Assembly (NCBI GenBank): GCA_017888105.1
Contig: JAGHGS010000060.1
Coordinates: forward strand, 1 to 11,638
DNA length: 11,638 bases
DNA from: Bacilli bacterium
GTDB lineage: Bacteria > Bacillota_I > Bacilli_A > RF39 > UBA660
Reading direction: 5' to 3'
Numbering within the stretch: position 1 is the first letter of the stretch; every line of letters starts with the position of its first letter. The notes under the pieces were generated by a model, which was not told where the DNA came from, made no database searches, and worked only from the letters and a program-made list of their open reading frames with translations. Below are positions 1-6,594 of the stretch, one piece after another. The translations under genes and the position numbers were made by a program.

Positions 1-2
1 AT

Positions 3-428
3 GCAGGAATGTATGTATGTAAAGCAGGACATATGGCTATTAAAAAATCAAAACAAGGAAGCAAAGAGAAAGGCACTCAAGTAGAATGCTATTATTTTGA
101 TGTGAATAAGTGTAAACATTGTCCATTCAAAGATGGATGTTATAAAGATGGGGCAAAGACGAAGAGTTTTAGTGTAAAAATAAAAAATAAGACTCATATA
201 TCCCAAATGGACTATATGAAGACAGAGGAATTTCAAAAGTATTATAGCCATAGATATAAAATAGAAGCCAAAAATGCCGAATTAAAAAATGTTTATAACT
301 ATGATAAATCAAATTCTTGTGGACAATCAGGAATAACTATACAAGGGGCGATTACGCTCTATTTAACCAATTTAAAGAGAATATACAAATTAGAAGATGA
401 AAAAGCAGGAAAAAACACAATTAAATAA
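3..428 (+). CDS. IS1182-type DDE transposase, C-terminal part (5' end outside window)
   Basis: The reading frame is open from the window edge, so only about 140 C-terminal residues are visible and the true start lies upstream. Visible features match the C-terminal half of IS1182-family transposases: a YVCKAGHMA segment, a cysteine cluster C-x2-C-x5-C (KCKHCPFKDGC, around nt 111-143), and a late RYKIEAKNAELKN segment (nt 262-300) that carries the presumed last acidic residue of the DDE triad. A C-terminal helix (GAITLYLTNLKRIYKL) also fits the family. The enzyme would cut and join the ends of its own element. The visible part has no frameshift or internal stop, so the copy could be active if the missing part is intact. 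It lies directly upstream of the cell-shape/sporulation operon. Family assignment rests on motif recognition, not a search. Confidence 0.85.
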   Translation, partial: AGMYVCKAGHMAIKKSKQGSKEKGTQVECYYFDVNKCKHCPFKDGCYKDGAKTKSFSVKIKNKTHISQMDYMKTEEFQKYYSHRYKIEAKNAELKNVYNYDKSNSCGQSGITIQGAITLYLTNLKRIYKLEDEKAGKNTIK

Positions 429-460
429 CATTTGAAAAAGTATTATTTAAAAAAAACAAT

Positions 461-506
461 AAAAAATGATAATCTGAAAAATAAAATTTCAAATTATCAT
501 TTTTTT
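461..506 (+). terminator. Intrinsic terminator after the transposase
   Basis: An inverted repeat has its left arm at 461-477 and right arm at 489-505, with an 11-nt loop. Sixteen of 17 positions pair, with one C/A mismatch at 474/492. The right arm ends in a run of seven T. Because the left arm begins with a run of A, the hairpin could also work on the minus strand and shield the element from outside transcription. It starts 33 nt after the transposase stop codon. Confidence 0.8.
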
Positions 507-533
507 ACACCACTTTTTCAGTAGTCTCTTGTA
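507..533. mobile_element. Probable right end of the IS1182-type element
   Basis: Just after the terminator comes ACACCACTTTTTCAGTAGTC, followed by TCTTG. Its reverse complement contains ACTGAAAAAGTGG, which resembles the ends of IS1182-type elements as I remember them. The left end is outside the window, so the inverted repeat cannot be checked and the boundary is approximate. Confidence 0.35.
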
Positions 534-572
534 AGCAAGCTCTTTTTTTCGACAGAACTTTTAAGTTTGGTG

Positions 573-581
573 TGGTATATT
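573..581 (+). promoter_or_regulatory. Candidate extended -10 promoter of the mreC operon
   Basis: TG at 573-574, one base, then TATATT at 576-581 forms an extended -10 motif. No good -35 lies at the right distance; TCGACA at 549-554 is too far upstream (21-nt spacing). Transcription would begin near 588, leaving almost no leader before the first gene. This is a weak call. The operon might instead be read from further upstream. Confidence 0.3.
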
Positions 582-590
582 ATTTTTGTG

Positions 591-1040
591 ATGATTATGA
601 AAGAGAATGTTAAAATATTTTTGATTGCTTTAATACTAGGAATGGTTGTTGCTTTTTTCCTTTCTTTTAAGTTTCAAGATGATGTAGCGTTTGCCATTAA
701 TCCCAAAGTAACTTACTTTTATGTTGGAACTTATAATAATGTTGATGATGCTAATACGAAGGCTCATAATTATACGAATAGTTTCGTGTATGAAAATAGT
801 GGTCTTTATCAAGTTGTGATAGGTGTTTATCAGGATAAGCAAGTTATTGATTTAATGAGTAGTTATTTTCATGACAAAAATATTACTTTTTATCAAGAAG
901 AAATGAAGGTTGATAGCTCTTTTTTAAGTGAAATTAGTAATTATGAATTAATCATTAAATCCAGTGATGATACTTATTATGAAAGTATTAATGCTTCGCT
1001 TTTAAATCTTTTTCGTGAATATATGAATCAAAATATTTAA
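591..1040 (+). CDS. SPOR-domain membrane protein, SpoIIB-like
   Basis: About 149 residues. One N-terminal membrane helix (about residues 7-25, FLIALILGMVVAFFLSF) is preceded by a short lysine-containing start, so the remainder probably lies outside the membrane. Residues about 40-105 look like a SPOR peptidoglycan-binding domain: VTYFYVGTY at the start, an NVDDANTKAHNY helix, then GLYQVVIGVYQDKQ with the typical Gly-x-Tyr strand. SPOR domains bind denuded glycan strands at septa. In B. subtilis the SPOR-containing spoIIB lies a few genes upstream of mreBCD, so position and architecture both suggest a SpoIIB-like protein; that identity is inferred. The frame is open from TTG 567. I prefer ATG 591, but ATG 597, with GTGATG just upstream, is about as likely. 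No strong ribosome binding site decides it. Confidence 0.7.
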   Translation: MIMKENVKIFLIALILGMVVAFFLSFKFQDDVAFAINPKVTYFYVGTYNNVDDANTKAHNYTNSFVYENSGLYQVVIGVYQDKQVIDLMSSYFHDKNITFYQEEMKVDSSFLSEISNYELIIKSSDDTYYESINASLLNLFREYMNQNI

Positions 1041-1060
1041 TACTAATAATGGTGGCACTT

Positions 1061-1714
1061 ATGATGAAGAAAAATGCTTATATTATTATTTTACTCGTAT
1101 TATATTTTCTCTTTTTATGCAAAGATCATTTATTTGGATTTTTAGATAATACTGAATCTTTAACTAGTGCTATATATGATGATAAGTTAGAATATTACAA
1201 ACTTGAATATGAAAATATGCAAAAATTGTTAGAGCTTGATTATGTAGATTATCAAGTTACTTATAGTAAAGTTATATTAAGGGATATTTATGCATTTTAT
1301 AATGAAATTATAATTGGTAAAGGTAGTCGTGATGGGATAAAGATTCAAGATTTAGTTGTAAATGAACTTGGTGTTGTGGGGATTGTGAAAGAAGTAGCGG
1401 ATCATAGTAGTGTAGTTGCTCTTCTTACGAATTCAGATATTGAATTATCTGTTAAAATTAATCATTCTTATGGGATACTTACTAGTGTAGATAATGAAAT
1501 TATTGTTAAAAATGTTAAGTTAGATGAAGAAATAAAAGTAGGGGATCTTGTTTATACTTCGGGACTTACTAGTATTCCAGGGAATATTTTAGTAGGAGAG
1601 GTAAAAGAAATTCGTCAGGATTCTTTAGGTTTAGAGTATATACTTGATGTTGATGCGGTCGCTTGCTTGCAAGATATTTCTTATGTTGCTGTTTTAGGAG
1701 CGATTCAATCATGA
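1061..1714 (+). CDS. mreC: Rod shape-determining protein MreC
   Basis: MreC is a bitopic membrane protein of the elongasome that links MreB and MreD to the peptidoglycan synthases. This copy has 217 residues, with an N-terminal membrane helix at about 6-20 (AYIIILLVLYFLFL) and a probable coiled coil at about 28-60. The beta-rich periplasmic-type domain carries the family signatures IIIGKGSRDGIKIQDLVV, GVVGIVKEVADHSSVVALL and GDLVYTSGLTSIPGNILVG. It is shorter than typical MreC proteins (about 270-290 residues). The frame opens at ATG 1049, but GGTGG at 1051-1055 is a good binding site for ATG 1061 (5-nt spacing); ATG 1064 is also possible. The stop codon overlaps the mreD start (ATGA), indicating translational coupling. 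No mreB is present in the window. Confidence 0.93.
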   Translation: MMKKNAYIIILLVLYFLFLCKDHLFGFLDNTESLTSAIYDDKLEYYKLEYENMQKLLELDYVDYQVTYSKVILRDIYAFYNEIIIGKGSRDGIKIQDLVVNELGVVGIVKEVADHSSVVALLTNSDIELSVKINHSYGILTSVDNEIIVKNVKLDEEIKVGDLVYTSGLTSIPGNILVGEVKEIRQDSLGLEYILDVDAVACLQDISYVAVLGAIQS

Positions 1715-2115
1715 TTTTTTTACTCATAGATGTCATATTATCTTTTTTTAGTAATATTCCAACTTTTTTTGTATTATTTAGTTTTCTTCTTTTTTCTAAA
1801 AAACAGTTTTTTTCTTTTCTTCTTATTCCACTTGTTTTAGATCTTTTTATTGTGGATACTTATTTTCTTAATACTATTTTATTTGCTATTTTATTTTTTG
1901 TTATTAAACATTTAAAAATTACGAAAACAAATTTTGGGCATTTTCTTCTTTTAATTACTTTTATTTATGTTTTTTATATAATTAGTTTAGGAATGATTCA
2001 AGGGTTTCATGTTTCTTATTTAATGAGATTTATATTAGAAAATTATTGGGTTAATCTTATTTTTTATTCTTTGTGTTATAAAATGCTTTTTCCTTACATA
2101 AAATTATCTAGGTGA
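1711..2115 (+). CDS. mreD: Rod shape-determining membrane protein MreD
   Basis: This is a very hydrophobic protein of 134 residues with several membrane helices, starting at ATG 1711 in a 4-nt overlap with the mreC stop. Position after mreC, size and topology identify it as MreD, the integral membrane partner of MreC. The sequence itself is weakly conserved, as is usual for this family. It is shorter than the usual 160-170 residues. The frame is open back to 1663, but that stretch lies inside mreC and the coupled ATG is the sensible start. The stop (TGA, 2113-2115) lies within the binding site of the next gene. Confidence 0.85.
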   Translation: MIFLLIDVILSFFSNIPTFFVLFSFLLFSKKQFFSFLLIPLVLDLFIVDTYFLNTILFAILFFVIKHLKITKTNFGHFLLLITFIYVFYIISLGMIQGFHVSYLMRFILENYWVNLIFYSLCYKMLFPYIKLSR

Positions 2116-2120
2116 TAATT

Positions 2121-2759
2121 GTGAGTGAAATTGATCATATCATTCGTAAAAATAAACTTAAAAGAGAAAAATATGTTGGTGGAGATATATCTGCTGAAAA
2201 AGAAGAACTTCCTAAAAATTTGAAATATGCTAAAGGGCTTATTTCGAGAAGTTTGATTGCTGTTATTTTTGTTTTAGGAAGTATTATATTTACAAATATT
2301 AGTGATAAAAATAAAGAGTTATATCAGAAGTATGTGTTAGAAGATTCTTTGGAGTTTACGAAGATTAATGAACTTTACCAAAGTGTGTTTGGAAGTGTTG
2401 ATATAACTAAAAAAAATAATGATTCAGAAGTTGTTTTTGGTAGTATTACTTATACGAATGTTGAACCGTTTAAAAATGGAGTTAAATTAACTGTTGGTAT
2501 GAATGAAGTAGTAAATGTTATTACGAGTGGAATTGTTGTATTTATTGGAGATAAAGATGATCTTGGTAATACAATTATTATTCAAGGAAATGATGGAGTA
2601 GATATTTGGTATTCTAATATTACAGATAGTGATATTAAAGTTTATGATTATGTAGAGGCAGGAAGTATTCTTGGTACTAGTAATAGTGAAGATATTTATT
2701 TAACGATTTGTAAAGATGGCGAATTTATGAGTTATGAAGAATATCAAGCATCTATTTAA
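2121..2759 (+). CDS. SpoIVFA-like membrane protein with degenerate M23 (LytM) domain
   Basis: 212 residues. A charged N-terminal cytoplasmic tail (1-42) is followed by one membrane helix (about 43-60, SRSLIAVIFVLGSIIFTNI) and an outer domain. The C-terminal 90 residues follow the M23 fold pattern (SGIVVFIGDKDDLGNTIIIQ, then VYDYVEAGSILGTS). The zinc ligands are absent: no H-x-H is seen near the end and IIIQGNDG replaces the usual IIxQH. It is therefore probably not an active endopeptidase. In B. subtilis SpoIVFA has the same layout and restrains the protease SpoIVFB, encoded next door as here, so a regulatory partner role is likely by synteny. GTG 2121 is chosen because AGGTGAT (2110-2116) sits 4 nt upstream; the frame is also open from GTG 2112. 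The end overlaps the next gene by 26 nt. Confidence 0.75.
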   Translation: MSEIDHIIRKNKLKREKYVGGDISAEKEELPKNLKYAKGLISRSLIAVIFVLGSIIFTNISDKNKELYQKYVLEDSLEFTKINELYQSVFGSVDITKKNNDSEVVFGSITYTNVEPFKNGVKLTVGMNEVVNVITSGIVVFIGDKDDLGNTIIIQGNDGVDIWYSNITDSDIKVYDYVEAGSILGTSNSEDIYLTICKDGEFMSYEEYQASI

Positions 2760-3504
2760 TATACATACATCTACTTATTTTCTTATTTTATCTTTTTTAA
2801 TTACTGGTTTCATTAAAAATATTATACTTATTTATTTTATTGTATTATTTCATGAATTAGGACATATTTTAATTATTAAATTACTTGGTTATAAAATACT
2901 TAGGATAGATATTTATCCAAGTGGGGGAATAACAAGAATTGATAAGAAAATTAATACAAAAATTAGTCATGATTTATTAATTGCTAGTTTTGGAATACTT
3001 TTTCAACTTGCTCTTTATCTTGTTTTTTATTTTCTTTCTTCTTTTTCTTTTATTCGAAGTAGTACTTATGAACTTTTTTTTACTTATAATACAACTATAT
3101 TAATTTTCAATTTGCTTCCAATTATTCCTTTAGATGGTTATCAGTTTTTAAGGTGTATTTGGGAAATATTTTTTCCTTATAAGAAAGCCTTTCAAATTAG
3201 TTTTGTTATTAGTGTGATATCTATCTTCCTTTTTATTACTTATCATCAAATATTTTCTTTAAATAATTATCTCATTATTACTTTTCTTATTTATAAAATA
3301 GTTTGTGAATATAAAAACTTTAAATATCAAAATACTCGTTTCGAGTTAGAGAGATATTTAAATGATTTACCTTATCGAACGATTAAAAATGAAAAAGAGG
3401 TAAATTTATCTTTATTAAAGAAAAATACTTATCATTATTTTAAGAAGGGTAATACTTATGTTAGTGAGAAAAAGCTTTTGAGTAAAAAATTTTCTTTACT
3501 TTGA
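2734..3504 (+). CDS. SpoIVFB-like M50 site-2 intramembrane metalloprotease
   Basis: 256 residues with several membrane helices. The zinc motif HELGH is at residues 40-44 in the second hydrophobic segment, followed by YPSGGITRID as in the SpoIVFB branch. The third ligand lies in LLPIIPLDGYQ (Asp134), so both halves of the active site look intact. In endospore formers SpoIVFB cleaves pro-sigma-K inside a membrane, held in check by SpoIVFA and BofA. Whether this organism sporulates cannot be judged here, so the substrate is unknown. The C-terminal about 60 residues are cytosolic and lysine-rich; no clear CBS domain is visible. The start at ATG 2734 lies inside the preceding gene with no good binding site, suggesting translational coupling. 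The stop is TGA. Confidence 0.85.
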   Translation: MKNIKHLFNIHTSTYFLILSFLITGFIKNIILIYFIVLFHELGHILIIKLLGYKILRIDIYPSGGITRIDKKINTKISHDLLIASFGILFQLALYLVFYFLSSFSFIRSSTYELFFTYNTTILIFNLLPIIPLDGYQFLRCIWEIFFPYKKAFQISFVISVISIFLFITYHQIFSLNNYLIITFLIYKIVCEYKNFKYQNTRFELERYLNDLPYRTIKNEKEVNLSLLKKNTYHYFKKGNTYVSEKKLLSKKFSLL

Positions 3505-3523
3505 ATATCTTTTCATTTATAAT
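3495..3523 (+). promoter_or_regulatory. Promoter candidate of the repeat-protein cluster
   Basis: TTTACT (3495-3500), a 17-nt spacer and a perfect TATAAT (3518-3523). The -35 overlaps the end of the M50 gene. Transcription would start near 3530, just before the AAGGTGGGAT binding site (3532-3541) of the first repeat gene. The cluster therefore appears to have its own promoter, and no terminator is visible between it and the M50 gene. Confidence 0.6.
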
Positions 3524-3545
3524 ACTAAGTTAAGGTGGGATAAAT

Positions 3546-4301
3546 ATGAATTATAATTTAAGAAAGTTAATTGAAAAGGCAAGAATAGATAAAGGAATTA
3601 TGTTAAATGATTTAATAGATATGGGAATTGTAAGTTTAGATAGCTTAGCAAAAGAAATAGTAAGCATGAGGGATGTTCATGAACTACATTACTTGTTAAT
3701 GAATTTGCAAGCACACAATCTTCCTTTAGAAAGATTAGTAGAAGAGGTAGTAGCAACAAAAGATATCCATTTTATAACGGAAGTAACTGCTTTAATGAAT
3801 TTTCTAGGTCATAAAGAACAGGTCAGTAAGCTATCTTTGATTGTTTTAGAAAGTGATGATGTATTTTCTATGATACATCTTGCTAAGACAATACCTGGTG
3901 TGTCTTATGAAGCTGTCTTTAATCGGGTACTTGCCTCTAACAATTTACAAGTCATCGCTTCTTTATTAAAACAAGTAGATTCTAATAAAGAAAATAAGAA
4001 TAAATCAGCTTTTGATATTTATGTTGAAGAAAATGTAAGTAAATTATTAGAAGTGATTTTAAATCCAGAGAATTTAGACTTTTTAGTACGAACGAGACAA
4101 GAGTTACGTGATCCTATGCTTATTTCTTATTTTAACCAGTTTATTGCCGATTCAGTAAAACCATTGATTGGACAAACCGATTTATTTGCCTATTTATTAG
4201 ATTTATATCAAAAAGGGGATTTTGAGTCAATAAGGGCTAATAGAGAAGCATTTAGTCCTTTATTCCAAGATGAAAAGGAAGAAATAACTAGAGGTATGTA
4301 G
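3546..4301 (+). CDS. Repeat-family protein 1 (divergent helical-repeat protein, unrecognised function)
   Basis: 251 residues, no signal peptide or membrane helix, so probably cytosolic. I do not recognise a named family. It shares with its four downstream neighbours an N-terminal cap (residues about 1-35; LNDLIDMGIVSLDSLAKEIV) and a C-terminal tail (214-251; LYQKGDFESIRANREAFSPLFQ). Between them are about four diverged copies of the 28-residue repeat, for example EEVVATKDIHFITEV, without the typical AEYIY-FA-GAPI core. Residues about 140-213 (FDIYVEENVSKLLEVIL and following) resemble a pre-tail domain also present in proteins 2 and 5. The start is supported by GGTGGGAT a few bases upstream. 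The last 65 bp and the bases just after the stop are identical to the end of gene 3. Confidence 0.8.
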   Translation: MNYNLRKLIEKARIDKGIMLNDLIDMGIVSLDSLAKEIVSMRDVHELHYLLMNLQAHNLPLERLVEEVVATKDIHFITEVTALMNFLGHKEQVSKLSLIVLESDDVFSMIHLAKTIPGVSYEAVFNRVLASNNLQVIASLLKQVDSNKENKNKSAFDIYVEENVSKLLEVILNPENLDFLVRTRQELRDPMLISYFNQFIADSVKPLIGQTDLFAYLLDLYQKGDFESIRANREAFSPLFQDEKEEITRGM

Positions 4302-4306
4302 GAAAG
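4237..4306 (+). repeat. 70-bp perfect direct repeat, copy 1
   Basis: This segment spans the last coding residues of gene 1, its TAG stop and the first five bases of the intergenic gap. It is identical base for base to 6514-6583 at the end of gene 3, in the same orientation and frame; the offset is 2277 bp. The flanks diverge on both sides. Confidence 0.95.
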
Positions 4307-4317
4307 CAGGGGAAAAT

Positions 4318-5511
4318 ATGAATATAAATATTAGAAACTTAATTATAGATGGAGAATTTGATAAATTAAATAGGTTAATTAAACTTGGTGTTATTAAAAT
4401 GGATGATGCTTTAAATGAGGTTTATAATTTGAATGATGGGAAATATTTTTATAATTTTGCTTATTTTGTCGAGTTTGCATCTAAAGATAAACTTGTTAAA
4501 AGATTAATAGCAACTAAAAATGCAGAATATATTTTTAAATTTGCACGTGATATTATAGGCGCTCCTATAGATGAACTTGCATTGGGAATTATAGCAACTA
4601 AAAATGCAGAATATATTTATGAGTTTGCTCGTCGTATAAAAGGAGCTCCTATCGAAAAACTTGCTCTAGGTATAGCTTCAACTTATAATGGTTGTTATAT
4701 TAGATATTTTGCTGAGTTTATTCATGGAGCTCCAATTGAAAAATTAGCTGAAGCTATAGCTGGCACAAATGATGCAAATAATATATCTTATTTTATTTTA
4801 TATATCGATGAAATTTCTTTAAAAACACTTAAAAAATTAGTTGAAGCTCTTTTGAAAACGAATGATGAGGAGTGTATATGTGAGTTTATTTCTAATATTG
4901 ATGAAGACTTAAAGGAAAAATTATCTAAAGCATTTTATCCGATAAATATAATGGAGCAATTATATCAAAAATTAGTTGCATCAAAAGATATTACTTATAT
5001 TCGTTCTTTACTTGATACGGATGAAACCATTATTAAAATAATTTTGCAATATATAACAGATACCAAAGATGAAAAATTCGTTTATAATTGTATGCATGAA
5101 TTAGGAGGTATTTTCGCTTATCAATTCTTTCTTGAAATAGTTGAATTAAAAGATTTTGAAGCAATTTCTAAACTTTTGATAGAACTTAATTTTGAAGATG
5201 AAAAGCCACAAACAAAATTTGATATTTGTTTATTAGAAAATATAGATTTACTACTAGGTGCGATGGAGGAATGTAAAGATATTCAATTGCTTCAAAAAGT
5301 ATTTAACGGTGCAAAATTGCCTATTGTAAAATCTTATTTAAAAATTTTAATACTAGGAATAGAAGAAAGTAGTTCTATTTTATCAGAAGAAGAAAAAATG
5401 AATCTTTTAACTGTTTTGTATAATAATGAAGATTTTGCAACGATACGGAAGTATAGAGAAGTATTTAGTTCTTTATTTCAAGATAAAGGTGAATCTTTAG
5501 GTAGAAACTAA
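4318..5511 (+). CDS. Repeat-family protein 2 (28-residue helical repeats, unrecognised function)
   Basis: 397 residues, no signal peptide or membrane segment. The N-terminal cap (1-35; LNRLIKLGVIKMDDALNEVY) is nearly the same as that of protein 5. Repeats follow from about residue 61: three clear units with IATKNAEYIYEFA and GAPIEKLALGI, a fourth partial unit (to about 174), then increasingly diverged helical sequence. Residues about 285-350 (KFDICLLENIDLLLGAMEE, then LPIVKSYLKILI) form the pre-tail domain shared with proteins 1 and 5. The tail is at 355-397 (LSEEEKMNLLTVLY, DFATIRKYREVFSSLFQ). AGGGG at 4308-4312 lies 5 nt before the ATG. The 16-nt gap after gene 1 indicates one transcript. 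A binding scaffold is plausible from repeat architecture alone. Confidence 0.85.
   Translation: MNINIRNLIIDGEFDKLNRLIKLGVIKMDDALNEVYNLNDGKYFYNFAYFVEFASKDKLVKRLIATKNAEYIFKFARDIIGAPIDELALGIIATKNAEYIYEFARRIKGAPIEKLALGIASTYNGCYIRYFAEFIHGAPIEKLAEAIAGTNDANNISYFILYIDEISLKTLKKLVEALLKTNDEECICEFISNIDEDLKEKLSKAFYPINIMEQLYQKLVASKDITYIRSLLDTDETIIKIILQYITDTKDEKFVYNCMHELGGIFAYQFFLEIVELKDFEAISKLLIELNFEDEKPQTKFDICLLENIDLLLGAMEECKDIQLLQKVFNGAKLPIVKSYLKILILGIEESSSILSEEEKMNLLTVLYNNEDFATIRKYREVFSSLFQDKGESLGRN
4498..4839 (+). repeat. 84-bp coding repeats in gene 2
   Basis: About four units of 84 bp (28 codons). The 28-bp stretches at 4507-4534 and 4591-4618 are identical and exactly one unit apart, while other parts of the units differ, mostly at synonymous sites. 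Confidence 0.8.
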
Positions 5512-5531
5512 AATTGGAAAAGAGGAATATT

Positions 5532-6578
5532 ATGACAGATTCAATGATTAAATTAATTAGCGATTTAAAAGAAGGAAAAGGGGAACAAAAAATTCAGGAT
5601 TTAATTAATCTTGGTATTTTAGATATGGATCTACTTAAAAGATGCATTATAGAAGAAGATGATTTAGATCTTTATTATCGTTTTGCTTTGAATATCGAAA
5701 ATCCCCCAATAGATGAGTTAGCAGAAAAATTGCTCGCTTATCCTGCAACGGGTGAAAATGCAATAAAAAAATGGGATTATTTAGAAAAAGTTTTTAAAAA
5801 AAGTTCGATTAATTTAAGCGTTAAAATTTTAGAAGCATTTATAGTGGCAGCACAAGAAGGAGGATATCCTAAAAAACTGCTTCCTAGTTTATTACTTGAG
5901 TATTCAAAGTGTAAAAATGAAATAGATGCTATTATTGGTACAAAAGAGCCGATTTTTATTGCCAAAGTATTAAAGGGTTCAAAATATCAAGATGAACAAT
6001 TAATGAATGCTCTAATTAAGTACGCGAATAACACAATAGACTGTGGAGGAGAATTATTTATGGCACTTCTTAATAGTCATGAAAAATATACTTCTAGGCT
6101 TGTAATGTGCATGGCTAGTCTTTTTGATGAAATGTTCTTAAAAATTTTCTTAGTGCCTGAATGCTTAGAAAAAATTAAATCTTCTTTAATGTTGGAAAGT
6201 AATAATTCCTCTTATTTAAAATTTTTGTATGATTTTTTGAATATAGAAATGGAAAATATATATTATAGTAGATATAATTGCACTCATTTAAAGGAAATAT
6301 CATATTATCATGATTATTATTTTGACAAAAGTATGAGTGGAAAAGGTCTAGCTTTATATGAGAAAGAATTTTTAAAATTAGTATCAGCTAGTGGGAAGAG
6401 TATTATAGAAATAATTGAAAAATGTCCTGGTTTTATCGCTTCTTTAAATGAAGAAGAAAAATTTCAGTTTTTAATGACGTTATATCAAAGAAGAGATTTT
6501 AAAGCAATAAGTACTAATAGAGAAGCATTTAGTCCTTTATTCCAAGATGAAAAGGAAGAAATAACTAGAGGTATGTAG
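5532..6578 (+). CDS. Repeat-family protein 3 (divergent member, unrecognised function)
   Basis: 348 residues, cytosolic by appearance. It has the family cap (IQDLINLGILDMDLLKRCI, about 20-38) and one recognisable repeat (LYYRFALNIENPPIDELAEKL). A long middle region without the repeat core follows, with many aromatic residues (YYSRYNCTHLKEISYYHDYYFD). The family tail is at 305-348 (LNEEEKFQFLMTLYQ, DFKAISTNREAFSPLFQ). The tail is identical to that of protein 1 over its last 20-odd residues because the DNA is identical, although the two proteins are otherwise very different. The frame is open from TTG 5514, but AAAAGAGGA (5518-5526) places the start at ATG 5532. The gap to gene 2 is 20 nt. Confidence 0.8.
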   Translation: MTDSMIKLISDLKEGKGEQKIQDLINLGILDMDLLKRCIIEEDDLDLYYRFALNIENPPIDELAEKLLAYPATGENAIKKWDYLEKVFKKSSINLSVKILEAFIVAAQEGGYPKKLLPSLLLEYSKCKNEIDAIIGTKEPIFIAKVLKGSKYQDEQLMNALIKYANNTIDCGGELFMALLNSHEKYTSRLVMCMASLFDEMFLKIFLVPECLEKIKSSLMLESNNSSYLKFLYDFLNIEMENIYYSRYNCTHLKEISYYHDYYFDKSMSGKGLALYEKEFLKLVSASGKSIIEIIEKCPGFIASLNEEEKFQFLMTLYQRRDFKAISTNREAFSPLFQDEKEEITRGM

Positions 6579-6583
6579 GAAAG
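6514..6583 (+). repeat. 70-bp perfect direct repeat, copy 2
   Basis: Identical to 4237-4306. It covers the 3' end of gene 3, its TAG stop and five bases beyond. The following bases (AGGAAATATA) form the binding site region of gene 4 and differ from those after copy 1. Confidence 0.95.
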
Positions 6584-6594
6584 AGGAAATATAA

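Noticed and set aside
48..251. Minus-strand open frame inside the transposase gene
   Set aside because: It is fully inside a recognisable transposase on the plus strand and has no binding site or motifs.
2121..2759. Active M23 endopeptidase
   Set aside because: The fold is recognisable but the H-x-H and other zinc ligands are missing, as in SpoIVFA, so enzymatic activity is not supported.
1061..3504. Mycoplasma genetic code (TGA as tryptophan)
   Set aside because: mreC, mreD and the M50 gene end at TGA with the next gene correctly spaced or overlapping, and tryptophan is coded by TGG.
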